Notes under the pieces: model-generated
Told to the model about the DNA's origin: nothing
The model's input: only the letters and a program-made list of their open reading frames with translations
The model's database searches: none
Program-made: the position numbers and the translations under genes
Part shown: in pieces, positions 1 to 7,639 of the stretch
Numbering within the stretch: the stretch's first letter is position 1
Layout of the letters: each line of letters starts with the position of its first letter
Source of the DNA: Rubrivivax gelatinosus IL144
GTDB lineage: Bacteria; Pseudomonadota; Gammaproteobacteria; Burkholderiales; Burkholderiaceae_C
Assembly (NCBI RefSeq): GCF_000284255.1
Contig: NC_017075.1
Coordinates: forward strand, 62,001-126,000
Length of the DNA: 64,000 bases
Direction of reading: 5' to 3'

Positions 1-798
1 GTTCGTGTCGTTGGCCGCCTGCACGTCGAGGAAGCCGTGCTCCAGCGTCGCCGCATCGCGCAGCGGCATCACGTTGATGAATCGCTCGCCGGCGTAGTGC
101 GCCGTGTAGGCGGCGTGGATCGCTTCGGCCGTCACGCCGGGCAGCTGCGCCAGGTGCAGCGGCACCGACACCGCCAGGCCCTTGTAGAACGGGCCGACGA
201 CTGGCACGAACAGCGGCGCGGTGGCCAGACCGGTGTGCGCCGCCATCTCGGGAAGGTGCTTGTGCGCCAGGCTCAGCGCATAAGGCCGCGGTGCATCCAG
301 CTCCGGGTTCCCGCCGGCCAGGTACTGCTCGATCATCTTCTTGCCGCCACCGGAGTAACCGGTGATCGAGCTGGCGCTGAGCGGCAGCGTCGCCGGCACC
401 AGCCCGGCGTCGACCAGCGGGCGCAGCAGCGCGACGAAAGCCGTCGCGTGGCAGCCCGGGTTGCTGATGCGCTTGGCGGCGCGCAGCGCGTCGCGTTGGC
501 CACGCGCCAGCTCGGGGAAGCCGTAGGCCCAGCCCGGTGCGGTGCGGTGCGCGGTGCTGGCGTCGATCAGACAGGTCTTCGGGTTCGTCACCAGTGCCGC
601 CGCCTCGCGTGCCGCGGCGTCGGGCAGGCAGAGGAAGGCGACGTCGGCGGCGTTGAGCAGGCGCGCGCGTTCGGCGGCGTCCTTGCGCAGGTCCGGGGCG
701 ATCTTCAGCAGCTCGATGTCGGGGCGGCCGGCCAGATACTCGTGGATGCGCAGGCCCGTCGTGCCTTCCTGTCCGTCGACGTAGACCGTGTAGTTCAT
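1..798 (-). CDS. argC: N-acetyl-gamma-glutamyl-phosphate reductase, short type (C-terminus cut by window edge)
   Basis: Reduces N-acetylglutamyl phosphate to the semialdehyde with NADPH, the third step of arginine synthesis, in the cytoplasm. The frame opens with ATG at 796-798 and stays open to the left edge, giving 266 visible residues. The N-terminal nucleotide-binding loop reads [10 protein letters not shown] (about residues 9-18), and the catalytic cysteine sits in [10 protein letters not shown] (Cys116). The sequence follows the short ArgC class of roughly 310 residues, so I infer that about 45 residues are missing. It is divergent from the hydrolase gene at 853, with a 54 bp gap. The identification is firm; only the end is unknown. 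Confidence 0.93.
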   Translation of the reverse strand, partial: MNYTVYVDGQEGTTGLRIHEYLAGRPDIELLKIAPDLRKDAAERARLLNAADVAFLCLPDAAAREAAALVTNPKTCLIDASTAHRTAPGWAYGFPELARGQRDALRAAKRISNPGCHATAFVALLRPLVDAGLVPATLPLSASSITGYSGGGKKMIEQYLAGGNPELDAPRPYALSLAHKHLPEMAAHTGLATAPLFVPVVGPFYKGLAVSVPLHLAQLPGVTAEAIHAAYTAHYAGERFINVMPLRDAATLEHGFLDVQAANDTN

Positions 799-852
799 CG
801 CTGCCTCTCGCGCACAATTCGTTGGGTGAACGGTCGAGGATAAGGCAAGGCG

Positions 853-1404
853 ATGACCTTGGAGGAACGCGTGCTGGTGCTGCCCGGCTGGCTGGGCTCG
901 GGCCCGGAGCACTGGCAAAGCCGCTGGGAGGCGCTGCACGGCTTCCAGCGCGTGCAACAGTCGGACTGGCAATGGCCGCTGCGCGGCGACTGGATGGCGC
1001 AGCTCGAAGAGGCTGTGCTGGCCGCGCCGGGCCGCGTGCGGTTGGCTGCGCACAGCCTGGGCTGCCACCTCGCCGCCGCCTGGGCGGCGCACTCCTCGCA
1101 CACCGACCGGGTCGCCGGCGCGCTGCTGGTCGCGCCGCCGGACCTGGAGCAGCCCGACACGCCGCCGCCGGTCGCCCGCTGGCGCCCCGTCGTGCGTCGG
1201 GCGCTGCCGTTCGCCGCGCTCGTGCTCTACAGCGAGGACGATCCCTTCGCCTCGCCGGCGGCGTCTCAGGCGCTTGCCGCCGACTGGGGCGTGCCGGCCG
1301 AGAGCCTGGGCCCACGCGGTCATCTGAATGCCGAATCGGGCCTTGGCGACTGGCCCGAAGGCGTCGCGCGGCTCGCGGCGCTGGCCCCGGTCGCTGCTCG
1401 GTGA
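853..1404 (+). CDS. RBBP9/YdeN-family serine hydrolase
   Basis: A small alpha/beta hydrolase of 183 residues, the usual size for the RBBP9/YdeN family. The nucleophile motif AHSLGC places Ser68. The acid is likely Asp129 or Asp130 in YSEDDPF, and the histidine His157 in GHLNAES. These form a complete catalytic triad. The N-terminus [15 protein letters not shown] is typical of the family. The natural substrate is not known for bacterial members. It ends 11 bp before parB on the same strand, so the two are probably co-transcribed. A hydrolase of this type before parB is, from memory, common in Burkholderiales, where parA usually precedes it; here argC lies upstream instead. Confidence 0.85.
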   Translation: MTLEERVLVLPGWLGSGPEHWQSRWEALHGFQRVQQSDWQWPLRGDWMAQLEEAVLAAPGRVRLAAHSLGCHLAAAWAAHSSHTDRVAGALLVAPPDLEQPDTPPPVARWRPVVRRALPFAALVLYSEDDPFASPAASQALAADWGVPAESLGPRGHLNAESGLGDWPEGVARLAALAPVAAR

Positions 1405-1415
1405 CAATCACGACC

Positions 1416-2300
1416 ATGGCGACCAAAAAACCGAAGGGGCTGGGCCTGGGCCTCGAAGCGCTGCTGGGCCCCAAAGTCTCCGAAACGCCGGCCGGCGACG
1501 GCCAGCCGACGACGCTGCGCCTGGAGCAGCTCGAGCCGGGCCGTTACCAGCCGCGCACGCGCATGGACGAGGGCTCGCTGTACGAGCTGGCCGAGAGCAT
1601 CAAGGGCCAGGGCGTGATGCAGCCCATCCTCGTGCGCCCGGTGGCCGAAGGCCGCTGGGAGATCATCGCCGGCGAGCGCCGCTTCCGCGCCGCCAAGATC
1701 GCCGGCCTCGACCGCGTGCCGGTGCTCGTCAAGCCGGTGCCCGACGAGGCCGCGGCGGTGATGGCGCTGATCGAGAACATCCAGCGCGAAGACCTGAACC
1801 CGCTGGAAGAAGCCCAGGGCCTGCGCCGTCTGGTGCAAGAGTTTGGGCTCACTCACGAGCAGGCCGCGCAGGCCGTCGGCCGCTCGCGCAGCGCCGCGAG
1901 CAACCTGCTGCGCCTGCTGAACCTGGCCGAGCCGGTGCAGCAGATGCTGCTCGCCGGTGACCTGGACATGGGCCACGCCCGCGCGCTGCTGGCGCTGGAG
2001 GCCGCGCCGCAGATCATGGCGGCGCACGAGATCGCCTCGCGCAAGCTGAGCGTGCGTGAAGCCGAGAAGCTGGTGCAACGCCAGTCGCGGCCCGAACCGA
2101 CGCCGCGCGAGAAGGCCGCCGCCACCAAGTCGGGCGACGTGCTGCGACTGGAGGAGCGCCTGGCCGACACGCTGGGCGCCGGGGTCGAGATCCGCCTGCG
2201 CGGCCGCGGGAAGACGCAGTCCGGCGAGATCGTCATCTCATTCGGCTCGCTCGACGAGCTCAACGGCCTGCTCGAGCGCCTGGGCGCGACCGACGAGTAA
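1416..2300 (+). CDS. parB: Chromosome-partitioning protein ParB
   Basis: A CTP-dependent DNA clamp that loads at parS sites and spreads, working with the ATPase ParA in chromosome segregation. The protein has 294 residues. A basic N-terminus (MATKKPKGLGLGLEALLG, the ParA-stimulating peptide) is followed by the ParB/Srx domain with GERRFRAAKIAG and ENIQREDLNP. A helix-turn-helix (EQAAQAVGRSRSAASNLLRLL) and a C-terminal dimerisation segment complete it. I chose ATG 1416 because MATKKPKGLG is the conserved ParB start; the frame itself is open from further upstream, through the hydrolase gene. No parA lies next to it in this window and I saw no parS consensus nearby. Confidence 0.95.
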   Translation: MATKKPKGLGLGLEALLGPKVSETPAGDGQPTTLRLEQLEPGRYQPRTRMDEGSLYELAESIKGQGVMQPILVRPVAEGRWEIIAGERRFRAAKIAGLDRVPVLVKPVPDEAAAVMALIENIQREDLNPLEEAQGLRRLVQEFGLTHEQAAQAVGRSRSAASNLLRLLNLAEPVQQMLLAGDLDMGHARALLALEAAPQIMAAHEIASRKLSVREAEKLVQRQSRPEPTPREKAAATKSGDVLRLEERLADTLGAGVEIRLRGRGKTQSGEIVISFGSLDELNGLLERLGATDE

Positions 2301-2425
2301 AGCGCGCACCGCCAAGGTGCGCCTGCGGGCACCGCAACTGCCAGGGAGACACCAGCACCGGCGGCCTTGAAGGCCAAGGTGTCGGCAGGCTTTTCGCCGC
2401 CGTCGCATGATGTCGGCGCAGGCGG

Positions 2426-2446
2426 TCACCGCGTGATATCCGTCAC
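2426..2446. promoter_or_regulatory. Possible activator site: TCAC/GTGA repeats
   Basis: Three four-base half-sites alternate here: TCAC (2426-2429), GTGA (2433-2436) and TCAC (2443-2446). They form overlapping inverted repeats about 50 to 65 bp upstream of the sigma-54 promoter elements. Sigma-54 promoters need an upstream enhancer-binding protein, so the position is suggestive. The half-sites are short and could be chance. The protein that would bind is unknown. Confidence 0.3.
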
Positions 2447-2492
2447 GTAGCGCCGCCCGCGGGACGGAAAGCGGCGCAGGGGGTGGCCGGCA

Positions 2493-2508
2493 GGGCACAC
2501 CTCTTGCA
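2493..2508 (+). promoter_or_regulatory. Sigma-54 (RpoN) -24/-12 promoter of the prkA operon
   Basis: The sequence GGGCACACCTCTTGCA matches the RpoN consensus TGGCAC-N5-TTGCA at every position but the first. The GG and GC dinucleotides have the required ten-base separation. The transcript would start near 2519, leaving a leader of about 235 nt before prkA. E. coli yeaG-yeaH is known as a stress and nitrogen-starvation operon, which fits an RpoN promoter here. The match is seen in the sequence; its activity is inferred. Confidence 0.7.
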
Positions 2509-2642
2509 AAGCGAGGGTGAGGCGTATTCCTCGGATCAGGCGGTCGATGACAGGCCAAACCCGGTGGAAAACGCCGCCCGCCAAGGGCAGGATTGATCTG
2601 CCTGCCGAGGCAAGCGGCCATGCCGCTGGCGAGACGGAAAGC

Positions 2643-2732
2643 TCTGATGGAGCCTGGGCCCGTACAGCCGGGACTCCATCAGAACTTCCCCAGGCGAGGA
2701 AGTCGGAGCCGGTGCGGCTCCGGGGTCCTCGC
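2643..2732 (+). promoter_or_regulatory. Two stem-loops in the prkA leader
   Basis: The first is a perfect 10 bp inverted repeat, TCTGATGGAG (2643-2652) with CTCCATCAGA (2674-2683), enclosing 21 nt. The second has two stacked stems: outer GCGAGGA/TCCTCGC (2694-2700 and 2726-2732) and inner GGAGCCG/CGGCTCC (2705-2711 and 2715-2721) around GTG. Neither has a T-run, so they are not simple terminators. The second ends 11 nt before the AGGAG ribosome-binding site at 2744-2748, so a role in translation or mRNA stability is possible. Confidence 0.6.
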
Positions 2733-2753
2733 CGTCTTCGACCAGGAGCTCGC

Positions 2754-4676
2754 ATGGACGTGATCGGCAACCTGAAGGCGCGGTACGAACGCCTCAGTGC
2801 GGAGGAGATGTCGCTCGAGGACTACCTCGCCGAGTGCAAGCGCAACCCGCTGGCGTACGCCACCGCGGCCGAACGCATGCTCAAGGCCATCGGTGAGCCG
2901 ACGAGCATCGACACGCGCAACGACCCGCGGATGTCGCGGATCTTCGCCAACAAGATCATCAAGGTCTACCCGGCCTTCGCCGAGTTCTACGGCATGGAAG
3001 ACGCGATCGAGCAGGTCGTGTCCTACTTCCGGCACGCGGCGCAGGGGCTGGAGGAGAAGAAGCAGATCCTGTATCTGCTGGGCCCCGTCGGCGGTGGCAA
3101 GAGCTCGATCGCCGAGCGCCTGAAGCAGCTGATGCAGGAGGTGCCGTTCTACGCGATCAAGGACTCGCCGGTGAACGAGTCGCCGCTGGGCCTGTTCGAC
3201 CCGGTGGAAGACGGCCCGATCCTCGAAACCGAGTTCGGCATTCCGCGGCGCTACCTCAACCGCATCATGAGCCCCTGGGCGGTGAAGCGGCTGGAGGAGT
3301 TCGGCGGTGACATCCGGCGCTTCAAGGTCGTCAAGCGCTACCCGTCGATCCTGCGCCAGATCGGCATCAGCAAGACCGAGCCGGGCGACGAGAACAACCA
3401 GGACATCAGCTCGCTGGTCGGCAAGGTCGACATCCGCCGCCTGGAGAGCTACGCCCAGGACGACCCCGACGCCTACAGCTACTCCGGCGGCCTGTGCCTG
3501 GCCAACCAGGGCCTGCTCGAGTTTGTCGAGATGTTCAAGGCGCCGATAAAGGTGCTGCACCCGCTGCTGACGGCCACCCAGGAAGGCAACTTCAAGGGCA
3601 CCGAGGGCTTCGGCGCGATCCCCTTCGACGGCGTCGTGCTCGCGCACAGCAACGAGAGCGAGTGGAAGGCCTTCCGCAACAACAAGAACAACGAGGCCTT
3701 CCTCGACCGCATCTACATCGTCAAGGTGCCGTACTGCCTGCGCGTCAGCGAGGAGGTGAAGATCTACGAGAAGCTGCTGCGCAACTCGTCACTGGCCCAG
3801 GCCACCTGCGCGCCGGGCACGCTGAAGATGATGAGCCAGTTCGCGATCCTCACGCGGCTCAAGGAACCGGAGAACTCGTCGCTGTTCAGCAAGATGCTGG
3901 TCTACGACGGCGAGAACCTGAAGGACACCGACCCGCGCGCCAAGAGCTACCAGGAGTACCGCGACTACGCCGGCGTCGACGAGGGCATGAACGGCATCTC
4001 GACTCGCTTCGCGTACAAGATCCTGTCCAAGGTCTTCAACTTCGACAGCACCGAAGTCGCCGCCAACCCGGTGCACCTGATGTACGTGCTGGAGCAGCAG
4101 ATCGAGCGCGAGCAGTTCCCGGCAGAGCTCGAGCAGAAGTACATCGGCTTCATCAAGGAGCTGCTGGCGCCGCGTTATGCCGAGTTCATCGGCAAGGAGA
4201 TCCAGACCGCGTACCTGGAGAGTTATTCCGAGTACGGGCAGAACATCTTCGACCGCTACGTCACCTACGCCGACTACTGGATCCAGGACCACGAGTACCG
4301 CGACACCGACACCGGCGAGGTCTTCGACCGTGCGGCGCTCAACGCCGAGCTGGAGAAGATCGAGAAGCCGGCGGGCATCGCCAACCCGAAGGACTTCCGC
4401 AACGAGATCGTCAACTTCGTGCTGCGTGCGCGTGCCAACAACCAGGGCAAGAACCCGGTCTGGACCAGCTACGAGAAGCTGCGCACGGTGATCGAGAAGA
4501 AGATGTTCTCCAACACCGAGGAGCTGCTGCCGGTCATCAGCTTCAACGCCAAGGCCAGCGCCGACGAGGCCAAGAAGCACGAGGACTTCGTCACCCGCAT
4601 GGTCGACAAGGGCTACACGCCCAAGCAGGTGCGCCTGCTGTGCGAGTGGTACCTGCGCGTCAGAAAGAGTAGCTGA
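2754..4676 (+). CDS. prkA: PrkA/YeaG serine protein kinase (AAA+ type)
   Basis: A 640-residue protein of the PrkA/YeaG family: an N-terminal AAA+ domain followed by a kinase-like C-terminal domain. In enterobacteria it acts in stress and nutrient-starvation responses. The P-loop GPVGGGKSS lies at residues 110-118, and the strongly conserved N-terminus has YLAECKRNPLAYATAAERML. I chose ATG 2754 because it has AGGAG five bases upstream and gives the family's normal length; the frame is open further 5' without conserved residues. It is the first gene of prkA-yeaH-spoVR. An 80 bp repeat separates it from yeaH. The leader carries a sigma-54 type promoter. Confidence 0.95.
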   Translation: MDVIGNLKARYERLSAEEMSLEDYLAECKRNPLAYATAAERMLKAIGEPTSIDTRNDPRMSRIFANKIIKVYPAFAEFYGMEDAIEQVVSYFRHAAQGLEEKKQILYLLGPVGGGKSSIAERLKQLMQEVPFYAIKDSPVNESPLGLFDPVEDGPILETEFGIPRRYLNRIMSPWAVKRLEEFGGDIRRFKVVKRYPSILRQIGISKTEPGDENNQDISSLVGKVDIRRLESYAQDDPDAYSYSGGLCLANQGLLEFVEMFKAPIKVLHPLLTATQEGNFKGTEGFGAIPFDGVVLAHSNESEWKAFRNNKNNEAFLDRIYIVKVPYCLRVSEEVKIYEKLLRNSSLAQATCAPGTLKMMSQFAILTRLKEPENSSLFSKMLVYDGENLKDTDPRAKSYQEYRDYAGVDEGMNGISTRFAYKILSKVFNFDSTEVAANPVHLMYVLEQQIEREQFPAELEQKYIGFIKELLAPRYAEFIGKEIQTAYLESYSEYGQNIFDRYVTYADYWIQDHEYRDTDTGEVFDRAALNAELEKIEKPAGIANPKDFRNEIVNFVLRARANNQGKNPVWTSYEKLRTVIEKKMFSNTEELLPVISFNAKASADEAKKHEDFVTRMVDKGYTPKQVRLLCEWYLRVRKSS

Positions 4677-4697
4677 TGAACCGCGACCGAAGCGCGT

Positions 4698-4779
4698 CAA
4701 GCGACCGCCGCGGAACCGGCTTCGCCGGGCCGCTGGCGGTGCCCCCCTGGGGGGGAGCGCCGAAGGCGCTACGGGGGGG
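4698..4779 (+). repeat. Dispersed intergenic repeat, copy 1 (poly-C/poly-G type)
   Basis: An approximately 80 bp element contains CCGCTGGCGGT, a run of C then G, AGCGCCGAAGGCGCT (a perfect palindrome-like hairpin) and a terminal G-run. A closely similar copy in the same orientation lies at 19132-19215. It sits between prkA and yeaH inside an operon and could fold in the mRNA, perhaps affecting relative expression. From memory, repeats of this kind are common between genes in Rubrivivax-like genomes. Confidence 0.75.
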
Positions 4780-4787
4780 AACCTAGG

Positions 4788-6074
4788 ATGCAGCAAATCA
4801 TTGACCGCAGGCTCGCGGGCAAGAACAAGTCGATCGGCAACCGCGAGCGTTTCCTGCGCCGGCACAAGGAGCAGATCCGTGAAGCGGTCAAACGTGCGAT
4901 CGACGGCCGCGGCATCCGCGACATCGAGCGCGGCGAGGAGATCCACATCCCGAAGAAGGACCTGTCCGAGCCGGTGTTCGGCCACGGCCAGGGCGGGGTG
5001 CGCGAGATCGTGCATCCGGGCAACCAGGAGTACATCCGCGGCGACCGCATCGAGCGCCCCAAGGGTGGTGGCGGTGGTGGCAGCGGCAGCGGGCAGGCCA
5101 GCGACCAGGGCGAGGGCGAGGACGATTTCGCCTTCGCGCTGAGCAAGGAAGAGTTCATGCAGGTCTTCTTCGAGGACCTGGCTCTGCCGCACCTGGTGCG
5201 CACCCAGCTCGCCGAGGTGCCCGAGTGGAAGACCCACCGCGCCGGCTTCAGCAGCGACGGCACGCCCAACAACCTGCACGTCGTGCGCTCGATGCGCGGC
5301 GCGATCGGCCGCCGGATCGCCATCGGCGCCGGTTCGCGGCGCGAACTGCGCGAGCTGGAGGACCGCCTGGCCGTGCTGAAAGCCGAGGTCCAGCCCGGCG
5401 ACGCCGTCGGCGAGAGCGAGATCGAGGCGCTGGAAGAAGAGATCGCCCGGCTGCGCGCGCGTGTCGAGCGCATCCCTTACTTGGACCCGATCGACCTGCG
5501 TTTCCGCAACCGGGTGCGCGTGCCGGTGCCGACCAGCAAGGCGGTGATGTTCTGCCTGATGGACGTCTCGGGCTCGATGGACGAGGCGCGCAAGGAGCTG
5601 TCCAAGCGCTTCTTCATCCTGCTGTACCTGTTCCTGACCAAGCACTACGAGCGCATCGAACTGGTCTTCATCCGCCACCACACGCAGGCGCAGGAGGTCG
5701 ACGAGCACGACTTCTTCCACGCCCGCGAGACCGGCGGCACCGTCGTCTCCAGCGCGCTGGTGCTGATGGAGGAGATCATCCGCGCGCGCTACAGCCCCAG
5801 CGAGTGGAACATCTACGGCGCCCAGGCCAGCGACGGCGACAACTGGCACCACGACAGCGGCCGTTGCCGCGAGCTGCTGGGCGACAAGCTGCTGCCGCTG
5901 GTGCGCTACTACGCCTACGTGCAGGTCGCCGAGGAAGAGCAGAACCTCTGGGAGGAGTACACCCAGCTGCAGGCCGGGCACCGCCACTTCGCGATGCGCA
6001 AGGCCACCAGCGCCGACCAGATCTATCCGGTCTTCCGCGACCTGTTCAAGAAGGAAGGGAAGCAGGCGGCATGA
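4788..6074 (+). CDS. yeaH: YeaH family (UPF0229) protein with a von Willebrand A domain
   Basis: A 428-residue member of UPF0229, the usual partner of PrkA. The N-terminal half is charged (MQQIIDRRLAGKNKSIGNRERF) with a flexible glycine-rich stretch around residue 100 and a predicted coiled segment near 185-225. The C-terminal half is a vWA domain with the metal-site motif DVSGSM starting at Asp259. The biochemical role is not settled; it is thought to act with PrkA in stress signalling. Its TGA overlaps the spoVR start (ATGA), so the two are translationally coupled. Start ATG 4788 follows directly after the repeat; AACCTAGG upstream gives only a weak ribosome-binding site. Confidence 0.93.
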   Translation: MQQIIDRRLAGKNKSIGNRERFLRRHKEQIREAVKRAIDGRGIRDIERGEEIHIPKKDLSEPVFGHGQGGVREIVHPGNQEYIRGDRIERPKGGGGGGSGSGQASDQGEGEDDFAFALSKEEFMQVFFEDLALPHLVRTQLAEVPEWKTHRAGFSSDGTPNNLHVVRSMRGAIGRRIAIGAGSRRELRELEDRLAVLKAEVQPGDAVGESEIEALEEEIARLRARVERIPYLDPIDLRFRNRVRVPVPTSKAVMFCLMDVSGSMDEARKELSKRFFILLYLFLTKHYERIELVFIRHHTQAQEVDEHDFFHARETGGTVVSSALVLMEEIIRARYSPSEWNIYGAQASDGDNWHHDSGRCRELLGDKLLPLVRYYAYVQVAEEEQNLWEEYTQLQAGHRHFAMRKATSADQIYPVFRDLFKKEGKQAA

Positions 6075-7633
6075 AACACGGCACCGCGCGCACGCTGCTC
6101 ACCGAGCCGATCCCGCCCGGCGAGCGGCCAGGGGAACCTCTTCCCGGTCCGAGCGACTGGTCGTTCGAGCTGATCGACAAGTACCACGCGATCATCCGCG
6201 CGACCGCCGAACGTTTCGGCCTGGACACCTATCCGAACCAGCTCGAGATCATCACCGCCGAGCAGATGATGGACGCCTACGCATCTGTCGGCATGCCAGT
6301 GAACTACCGCCACTGGAGCTACGGCAAGGAGTTCATCGCCACCGAGAAGAACTACAAGCGCGGCCACATGGGGCTGGCCTACGAGATCGTCATCAACAGC
6401 AACCCCTGCATCAGCTACCTGATGGAGGAGAACACGATGGCGATGCAGGCGCTGGTCATCGCCCACGCCGCCTACGGCCACAACAGCTTCTTCAAGGGCA
6501 ACTACCTGTTCCGGATGTGGACCGACGCGTCGTCGATCATCGACTACCTGGTCTACGCCAAGGACTACGTCGCCAAGTGCGAGGAGAAGCACGGCCTGGA
6601 CGCCGTCGAAGCCTTCCTCGACAGCTGCCACGCGCTGGCCAACCACGGCGTCGACCGCTACCGCCGGCCCAGCCGCAAGTCGCTGGCGCAGGAGTTGTCC
6701 GAGCGCCTGGACCGCGAGGCCTACGCCCAGCAGCAGGTCAACGACCTCTGGCGCACGCTGCCGCGGCGCGCCGAGAAGGACTCGCCGGCCGCCGAGAGCA
6801 AACGTTTCCCCGAGGAGCCGCAGGAGAACCTGCTGTACTTCATCGAGAAGAACGCGCCGCTGCTCGAGCCCTGGCAGCGCGAGATCGTGCGCATCGTGCG
6901 CAAGATCTCCCAGTACTTCTATCCGCAGCGCCAGACCCAGGTGATGAACGAAGGCTGGGCCACCTTCTGGCACTACAAGCTGCTGAACACGATGTACGAC
7001 GACGGTTTCCTGACCGACGGCGTGATGATCGAGTGGCTGAAGTCGCACACCAACGTCGTCTACCAGCCGCCGGTGGGCCACCGCGCCTACAGCGGCCTGA
7101 ACCCCTACGCGCTGGGCTTCGCGATGTACAACGACATCCAGCGCATCTGCGAGAAGCCGACCGACGAGGACCGCCAGTGGTTCCCCGAGATCGCCGGCAC
7201 GCCCTGGCTGCCGGCGCTGGACCAGGCGATGCGCAACTTCAAGGACGAGAGCTTCGTCGGCCAGTACCTGAGCCCCAAGCTGATGCGCGAGCTGCGCCTG
7301 TTCGCGATCGTCGACGACGAGAAGCAGAGCGAACTCGAAGTCAGCGCGATCCACGACGAGGCCGGCTACCGCCGCGTGCGCGAGGCGCTGTCGCACCAGT
7401 ACGACCTGGGCTCGCGCGAGCCCAACATCCAGGTCTGGAACGTCAACCTGCGCGGCGACCGCTCGCTGACGCTGCGCCACTTCCAGCACAACGACCGGCC
7501 GCTGCACGACAACGCGCAGGAGGTGCTCAAGCACGTCGCGCGGCTCTGGGGCTTCGCCGTGCACCTGGAGAGCGTCAACGCGCGCAACGACGTCACCAAG
7601 CGCTGGAGCGTGCCAGCGCCGCCGCAGGCCTGA
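6071..7633 (+). CDS. spoVR: SpoVR/YcgB family protein
   Basis: A 520-residue member of the SpoVR/YcgB family, named for a B. subtilis cortex protein but widespread in non-sporulating proteobacteria beside prkA and yeaH. Conserved stretches include WSYGKEFIATEKNYKRG, CISYLMEENTMAMQALVIAHAAYGHNSFFKGNYLF, MNEGWATFWHYKL and NPYALGFAMYNDI. No enzymatic activity is established; the His/Glu-rich core is suggestive of a metal site. ATG 6071 overlaps the yeaH stop by four bases. The frame remains open far upstream inside yeaH, but the family alignment starts here. It is the last gene of the operon, ending 7 bp from the convergent oxidase gene. Confidence 0.93.
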   Translation: MKHGTARTLLTEPIPPGERPGEPLPGPSDWSFELIDKYHAIIRATAERFGLDTYPNQLEIITAEQMMDAYASVGMPVNYRHWSYGKEFIATEKNYKRGHMGLAYEIVINSNPCISYLMEENTMAMQALVIAHAAYGHNSFFKGNYLFRMWTDASSIIDYLVYAKDYVAKCEEKHGLDAVEAFLDSCHALANHGVDRYRRPSRKSLAQELSERLDREAYAQQQVNDLWRTLPRRAEKDSPAAESKRFPEEPQENLLYFIEKNAPLLEPWQREIVRIVRKISQYFYPQRQTQVMNEGWATFWHYKLLNTMYDDGFLTDGVMIEWLKSHTNVVYQPPVGHRAYSGLNPYALGFAMYNDIQRICEKPTDEDRQWFPEIAGTPWLPALDQAMRNFKDESFVGQYLSPKLMRELRLFAIVDDEKQSELEVSAIHDEAGYRRVREALSHQYDLGSREPNIQVWNVNLRGDRSLTLRHFQHNDRPLHDNAQEVLKHVARLWGFAVHLESVNARNDVTKRWSVPAPPQA

Positions 7634-7639
7634 CGGGGT

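Larger units (their letters stand above)
2301..2753. other. Long regulatory intergenic region between parB and prkA
   Basis: About 450 bp without a convincing gene. After the parB stop there is a 7 bp hairpin, GCGCACC/GGTGCGC at 2304-2322, without a T-tract. It could end parB transcription poorly or protect its 3' end. Downstream come short TCAC/GTGA repeats (2426-2446), a sigma-54 type promoter (2493-2508) and two hairpins in the predicted leader (2643-2732). The open frame running through this stretch into prkA has no conserved protein content and is treated as untranslated. Confidence 0.7.

Noticed and set aside
822..2300. Extending parB upstream in frame to 822
   Set aside because: The extra sequence overlaps the hydrolase gene and has no ParB similarity; the conserved N-terminus begins at 1416.
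1416..2752. A parS site near parB
   Set aside because: I looked for TGTTTCACGTGAAACA-like palindromes and saw none in or next to the gene.
3789..5987. A 732-codon minus-strand frame across prkA and yeaH
   Set aside because: Antisense to two well-conserved genes, with the low-complexity composition of shadow frames.
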